This document shows positions 40,166 to 44,144 of a stretch of 44,144 nucleotides of DNA, one piece after another (position 1 is the first letter of the stretch; every line of letters begins with the position of its first letter). Location of the stretch: assembly GCA_950059285.1 (NCBI GenBank), contig CATLTV010000020.1:1-44144 (forward strand), written 5' to 3'. Source of the stretch: an uncultured Pseudomonadota bacterium. GTDB lineage: Bacteria; Myxococcota_A; Bradymonadia; Bradymonadales; Bradymonadaceae. The position numbers and the translations under genes were made by a program. The notes beneath the pieces were generated by a model, which was given only the letters and a program-made list of their open reading frames with translations, was not told where the DNA came from and searched no databases.

Positions 40166-40414
40166 TTACTGGCAAGCCAGAGGGATGTCTTGTTTACGAT
40201 CCTTGAGCATGTAACGCACCGTCTTTGTGACGGAGCGACAGGAGTCGGGGTTTGTGGTCTGGTCCGCAAGGGGTCCGCAAGCCTGGCCGATGCCATCGAC
40301 ATCTTTGACCTGAGCACAGCACTGCAACATTTTTGTACACTCTGAATCCTTGCAACCCAACGAAAACACGCTCAAAAAAATAGCGAATACAGCGACATAG
40401 AAACGGTATAACAT
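40166..40414 (-). CDS. Small Cys-rich lipoprotein
   Basis: An 82-residue protein with a clear lipoprotein signal (YVAVFAIFLSVFSLG|C21). The mature part has eight further Cys or Cys pairs spread over 60 residues (CTKMLQCC, ACGPLAD, SCRSVTK, terminal ACQ) and would be disulfide-rich in the periplasm. AGGAG precedes the ATG at about 9 nt. It lies 35 nt after the metallophosphoesterase stop and 32 nt before the pseudokinase start, so the three are an operon. No known family recognised. Confidence 0.7.
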   Translation of the reverse strand: MLYRFYVAVFAIFLSVFSLGCKDSECTKMLQCCAQVKDVDGIGQACGPLADQTTNPDSCRSVTKTVRYMLKDRKQDIPLACQ

Positions 40415-40449
40415 GAGGTCAGCTCCTGGTAAAATAAATGGTTAACATG

Positions 40450-41577
40450 TTACTCAATGGTGAGCAGAGTCAGCTCGGGTCTACAGTTAAAGCGGATCAA
40501 AGGCACCATGTGTTGCACACCGCCAAGACCACGGCTGATGTACACCGAGCCAGAGTCCAGATGATGGAGCCCACCCGCAGCGACCTCTCTGGGGAGAGGG
40601 GAAAGGGTCACAGGAGGACCGAACAGGGGGATGTTAATCTGTCCACCATGAGTATGACCAGAGACGACGAGATCGATCTGGTCCTCTGGCTTGAGATTCA
40701 ACACGTAACGAGGACGATGCACAAGCGCAATGCGCACATCGACATGATTTTCAGGAGGAGGTGGGCTCTGTTGCATGGCAAGCTGGTAAGATGAGCGGTC
40801 AGACGAGGAGAGACCGATAACTTCAACGGTCTTGCCTTGAGTATTAATGTAAGCTCTTGTATTATCAAGAACATGCACATCAGTACCCTGAGTCATTGTA
40901 CGCAGGACAGGGAGGCGGTCATGATCACCCACGACCATAAACACGCCAAGAGGAGCATGGAGTTGGGAGAGGAATCTCTGGAACTCTGCGATGCGTTGTT
41001 CGGCCTGTTCAGTGTCATAGAGATCGCCTGGAATGAGGATCATATCAGGTTGTTGCTCACGTACTTCCTGGAGGATTTCCTGCTGAAAGCTCCCCACAGA
41101 GTCATTTTGAAGATCGGCCAGGATGGCGACCGTCAAAGGGCGAGCAAACGTGGTTTTGTTTTTGTGCAAAGAATGTGAGGCATGGACGACATCGAGCCAG
41201 TAAGGCTCAATACGTGTGGACCACAGGCCAAGAATGGACACCGCTGTAACCATCACACAGGGCACGAGCGCACGCCAGGACGCCTGCTTCAGGAGGGTTC
41301 GCCGCGTCACAAAGAGCACACCCAATACAGAGAACACCATCAGGGGCTGGACCCACATCATGTGTACAACCAACAGGTTAATACTTTGAAGTATCCCGTA
41401 AAAGATGTTCTGTGAGAAGGTCGCGAAACATGCAACTGCGCAGAGCCCCATCATGATCAGCAGTGCGCGCCAAATCACATGCTCAAGGTGTGTGCGCTCT
41501 GACTCAAGGGATGTGACTTGTGTGTAAAAATAACCCAGACCAGAGAGGTAAATAATTGTACAAACCAGGAAGATCAT
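40450..41577 (-). CDS. Membrane-anchored metallophosphoesterase (YkuE/YaeI-like)
   Basis: A 375-residue protein from ATG 41577, which has GAGAGG five nt upstream; a longer GTG start at 41658 is possible. Four hydrophobic segments (about 1-140) precede a calcineurin-like phosphoesterase domain. The motifs are present in modified form: ILADLQND (usually SDxH), ILIPGDLYD (GDxxD), VVGDHD (usually GNH[DE]), SGHTHGGQINIP and SRGLGG. The first ligand motif has Gln in place of His, so metal binding may differ. The hydrophobic N-terminus places the catalytic domain at the membrane. It is divergent from the receptor kinase gene with a 130-bp shared region. Confidence 0.75.
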   Translation of the reverse strand: MIFLVCTIIYLSGLGYFYTQVTSLESERTHLEHVIWRALLIMMGLCAVACFATFSQNIFYGILQSINLLVVHMMWVQPLMVFSVLGVLFVTRRTLLKQASWRALVPCVMVTAVSILGLWSTRIEPYWLDVVHASHSLHKNKTTFARPLTVAILADLQNDSVGSFQQEILQEVREQQPDMILIPGDLYDTEQAEQRIAEFQRFLSQLHAPLGVFMVVGDHDRLPVLRTMTQGTDVHVLDNTRAYINTQGKTVEVIGLSSSDRSSYQLAMQQSPPPPENHVDVRIALVHRPRYVLNLKPEDQIDLVVSGHTHGGQINIPLFGPPVTLSPLPREVAAGGLHHLDSGSVYISRGLGGVQHMVPLIRFNCRPELTLLTIE

Positions 41578-41709
41578 GCAACCTCTCAAATGTTCATTCA
41601 ATGCGTGTGTTGTGCGTGTAAATATGGCAGCATAAAAGCTGTCAGGTGAGTACAACACAAACTTGTGTTATTATCATGCGTCTTCACTCTTCCCGTAAAG
41701 CCCATTTGC

Positions 41710-43818
41710 ATGGACCCATCGTCACATCATACAGGCTCACAGCTTGGTAAGTATGAGCTCCTGGAGAAACTCGCTACAGGAGGAATGGCCGAGGTGTATC
41801 TGGCCCGAGAGCATGGCATTGCGGGTATGGAGAGGCTTGTTGTCATCAAGCGCATCCTCCCCCATCTTGCAGAAATACAGGACTTTGTGGATATGTTCCT
41901 GCGAGAAGGCAGGATCATCGCTCGCCTGAACCACCCCAACATTGTGCAAATTTATGAGCTGGGCTCCACTCCCGATAAACAATACTTCCTCGCGCTGGAG
42001 TATATTCCTGGAGTGACCTTGAGGGAGTTGCAGGTGCTTGCGAGCAAGCACGACCTCGAATTCCCCGAGGAAGTTGTGCTTGAGATCGGGATGCAAACAG
42101 CAGCAGGACTTGAAGCAGCCCACAAACTTGAGGACCTGGACACAGGGCATCCGCTCGGCCTTGTCCACAGAGATGTCACGCCCCACAACCTGATGTGCAT
42201 GAGCTCAGGTCTGGTCAAGCTGCTTGACTTTGGCATCGCCAAGGCCACACAAGGCGGCAGCGAAGCAACATTCTCAGGCGATCTAAAAGGTAAGTTTAGC
42301 TACATGAGCCCTGAGCAGGCACTTCAAAAACCACTGGATGCCCGCAGCGATATCTTCTCGCTGGGCATTGTCCTGTGGGAAAGCCTCACAGGACGCAGAC
42401 TATTCAAGCGTGACTCGCAGCTTGAAATGCTTCAGGCCATTTCAAAAGGCGACGTGCCCTCCCCTGCCCTGTGGCGCAAGGATCTTCACCCCAAGACGGT
42501 GGAAGCCATCATGAAGTCGCTCGCCAAGGAGCCAGCAGACAGATACCAAAGCGCAAGTGAGTTTCATCAGGCGCTCAAACAGGCGGCAGAAGCAAAGAGC
42601 CATTATACACTGGCTGATGCCACATCTTCGCTGGTCGATCAGATCGCCAAGAAGCGACTCAGTGAACAATCGCGCGCCATCAATGCAGCAAAAGCCAAAA
42701 AAAGCCTGAGCCCATCACAGCGCCACAGGCTGCTTCATGAGACAAGCTCAGCAAGCTATGCGGGGCTCGACGAGGAAGCAGCCACCATCGTAGACAGACC
42801 CGAACCCACAAACCCTTCCTTTGGCGCTCGCCCCTACACACCACCCGAAACTGACACAGACGCGCTGCTCCCAGATATGGAGGAAGCCCCCACAGTCATC
42901 CCGTCTGGAACAACCGAAAAACCTTCAAAGATCAAACCAATAGCAATCATATCCATGGCACTAGCGTTGGCAGCAATCATCGCATTCGTGGCATTTCAGG
43001 ACAAACTCACACACAAGACCTACTCACGCCCTGCTGTCACGTTAGGATGGGCCCCTATTGTGAATCCAGATGTCCTGCGTAAAGAGATGGAACCACTGCA
43101 CACGCACCTGTCGGACACGCTGGATCGCGAGGTTAAATTTGAGGTTTCAGACTCCTACGAGCAGCTTGCCAACCAGCTTCGCTCAGGAGAGATCGAGTTT
43201 GCCATGCTTCCCCCACTACTTTATGTGCAGACCTCCGAAAAGGACCCACGCATCAAGGCACTGGCGGTCAAAGAGTTTGATGGCGCGATGACAAGTGATG
43301 GATTGCTCCTCACACGCAGTGGCATCAAACCTGGAGATCTTGAAGCCATCAAGGGAAAGAAGTTCTGCCTGACAGATCGCAACTCCACGACGGGCAACTT
43401 TCTACCTCGCGCTTATCTGAGAGATCAGGGCGTGGACCCCAACGAATGGATGGGAGAGATCATCTGGAGCGGCGATCACTTGCAGCTACTCAAAGATCTG
43501 GGCGATGGCGTATGCGACGTTGGCGCAACACACTCTGGCGCGTTCATCTCGGCTGACAAGCAGGGCATTTCGGTCAGTAAGCTGAGGACATTTGCCATCA
43601 CAGGACAGGTCCCACAAGATGTGTTGTGCGCATCCCCTGATGTGCCTGTACAAGAGAGCCAGGAGATCATGAAAGCTCTCACGGACTTAAAACCCAAAGA
43701 GGCATTCGGGCAGGACTATCTTGGTAACACGCAACGTATCACAGGGTTTGTGCCCGCGAGCGAAGACATGTATCAGCAGCTACGCAAGGCGTTCAAAACA
43801 GAGGTTGCTACGAAGTAA
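41710..43818 (+). CDS. Ser/Thr receptor kinase with extracytoplasmic PhnD-like ligand-binding domain
   Basis: A 702-residue protein from ATG 41710; an in-frame GTG at 41665 lacks a good context. The kinase domain (15-290) has LATGGMAEVYLA (21-32), VVIK (Lys47), HRDVTPHN (Asp155; Thr in place of the usual Lys, a common myxobacterial form), DFGIAKA (173) and YMSPEQAL. A regulatory linker to about residue 405 follows, then one membrane helix (409-429). The C-terminal 255 residues outside form a PhnD/TctC-type substrate-binding domain: VTLGWAPIVNPDVL, LSDTLDREVKFEVSDSYEQLANQLRSGEIEFAMLPPLLYV, LTDRNSTTGNFLPRAYLRDQGVDP, GDHLQLLKDLGDGVCDVGATHSGAF. Such domains bind phosphonate or phosphate-like ligands, so this should be a ligand-sensing receptor kinase. 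Confidence 0.9.
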   Translation: MDPSSHHTGSQLGKYELLEKLATGGMAEVYLAREHGIAGMERLVVIKRILPHLAEIQDFVDMFLREGRIIARLNHPNIVQIYELGSTPDKQYFLALEYIPGVTLRELQVLASKHDLEFPEEVVLEIGMQTAAGLEAAHKLEDLDTGHPLGLVHRDVTPHNLMCMSSGLVKLLDFGIAKATQGGSEATFSGDLKGKFSYMSPEQALQKPLDARSDIFSLGIVLWESLTGRRLFKRDSQLEMLQAISKGDVPSPALWRKDLHPKTVEAIMKSLAKEPADRYQSASEFHQALKQAAEAKSHYTLADATSSLVDQIAKKRLSEQSRAINAAKAKKSLSPSQRHRLLHETSSASYAGLDEEAATIVDRPEPTNPSFGARPYTPPETDTDALLPDMEEAPTVIPSGTTEKPSKIKPIAIISMALALAAIIAFVAFQDKLTHKTYSRPAVTLGWAPIVNPDVLRKEMEPLHTHLSDTLDREVKFEVSDSYEQLANQLRSGEIEFAMLPPLLYVQTSEKDPRIKALAVKEFDGAMTSDGLLLTRSGIKPGDLEAIKGKKFCLTDRNSTTGNFLPRAYLRDQGVDPNEWMGEIIWSGDHLQLLKDLGDGVCDVGATHSGAFISADKQGISVSKLRTFAITGQVPQDVLCASPDVPVQESQEIMKALTDLKPKEAFGQDYLGNTQRITGFVPASEDMYQQLRKAFKTEVATK

Positions 43819-43834
43819 TTAAGGGGCTTTTATG

Positions 43835-44144
43835 CACTTTGCTCGAGATCAGCAGAGCTCAATACATTGTGTTCAAGCTCTGCGAGCCGTCACAACCTCA
43901 CAAGTTCGGTTATGATAGCCTCGCATCCTTTCACACCTTCGGAATCTCGTAAACTCGCTTCCAAGCGCTCTGCTTCCTCTCACTTTTATACACTTTGCTC
44001 GAGATCAGCAGAGCCAAGGAATCTCGTAAACTCGCTTCCAAGCGCTCTGCTTCCTCTCACTTTTATACACTTTGCTCGAGATCAGCAGAGCTCAATACAT
44101 TGTGTTCAAGCTCTGCGAGCCGTCACAACCTCACAAGTTCGGTT
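43835..44144. repeat. Non-coding direct-repeat block at the window edge (77-bp and 74-bp units)
   Basis: A 77-bp unit (43835-43911) recurs exactly at 44068-44144. A 74-bp unit (43941-44014) recurs exactly at 44018-44091, 77 bp later, and shares CACTTTGCTCGAGATCAGC with the first unit. Each 77-bp unit contains GCAGAGCT and AGCTCTGC as a stem around a 16-nt loop (43852-43883). The block follows the receptor kinase stop and continues out of the window. No ORF of useful length lies in it. Its nature is unknown. Confidence 0.75.

Noticed and set aside
41665-41709. GTG start adding 15 residues to the receptor kinase
   Set aside because: No ribosome site; ATG 41710 begins at the usual distance before the kinase glycine loop.
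43835-44144. CRISPR array
   Set aside because: Units are 74-77 bp, overlapping and without unique spacers of regular length; no cas gene in the window.

Overview
The window looks like a piece of chromosome from a Myxococcota-type bacterium, most likely Bradymonadales-like; this is inference. The evidence is two large eukaryote-like Ser/Thr kinases with sensor tails, a protein ending in a MYXO-CTERM-type anchor, a DUF4331 pair, many Cys-rich lipoproteins with Asp/Met/Pro linkers, a receiver/J-domain hybrid, and moderate GC by eye. I see no rRNA, tRNA, CRISPR array, transposase or phage gene.

Layout. 1-976: two RdgC-related ORFs, the first cut by the window edge. 1148-5613: housekeeping, with uppP facing the operon def-fmt-rsmB-rpe. 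5770-11351: three tandem paralogous lipoproteins (Cys-rich stalk plus predicted beta-propeller), each behind the same 36-nt upstream element and each followed by a strong palindrome. 11423-13919: a tightly overlapped minus-strand operon (HEAT-like protein, degenerate nucleotidyltransferase-like protein, receiver-like/J-like protein). 14312-17037: a PEGA-tailed Ser/Thr kinase and a TPR membrane protein. 17299-20924: two DUF4331 proteins and a TPR lipoprotein. 21169-21864: a MYXO-CTERM protein behind a candidate sigma-54 promoter. 22129-25538: murein endopeptidase MepA and an AroB-AroA fusion. 25726-27381: a 34-codon cationic Trp-rich micro-ORF coupled to cardiolipin synthase. 27498-31004: a large lipoprotein, an HTH-citrate synthase and a methyltransferase. 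31240-35584: di-heme peroxidase, pectate-lyase-like lipoprotein and a Cys-rich lipoprotein. 35899-38862: PutA. 39153-41577: metallophosphoesterase, small lipoprotein and APH-fold pseudokinase. 41710-43818: a Ser/Thr kinase fused through a membrane helix to a PhnD-like ligand-binding domain. The window ends in a non-coding direct-repeat block.

The window is dominated by cell-surface biology: about eight lipoproteins, two receptor-like kinases, and envelope enzymes (UppP, MepA, cardiolipin synthase). Many gene ends carry long perfect palindromes with loops of 0-4 nt, a consistent local style of gene boundary. The candidates most likely to be new are the micro-ORF in front of cardiolipin synthase, the kinase-PhnD receptor, the three-gene lipoprotein family with its shared promoter-like element and a 158-bp identical block, and the loop-less palindromes.
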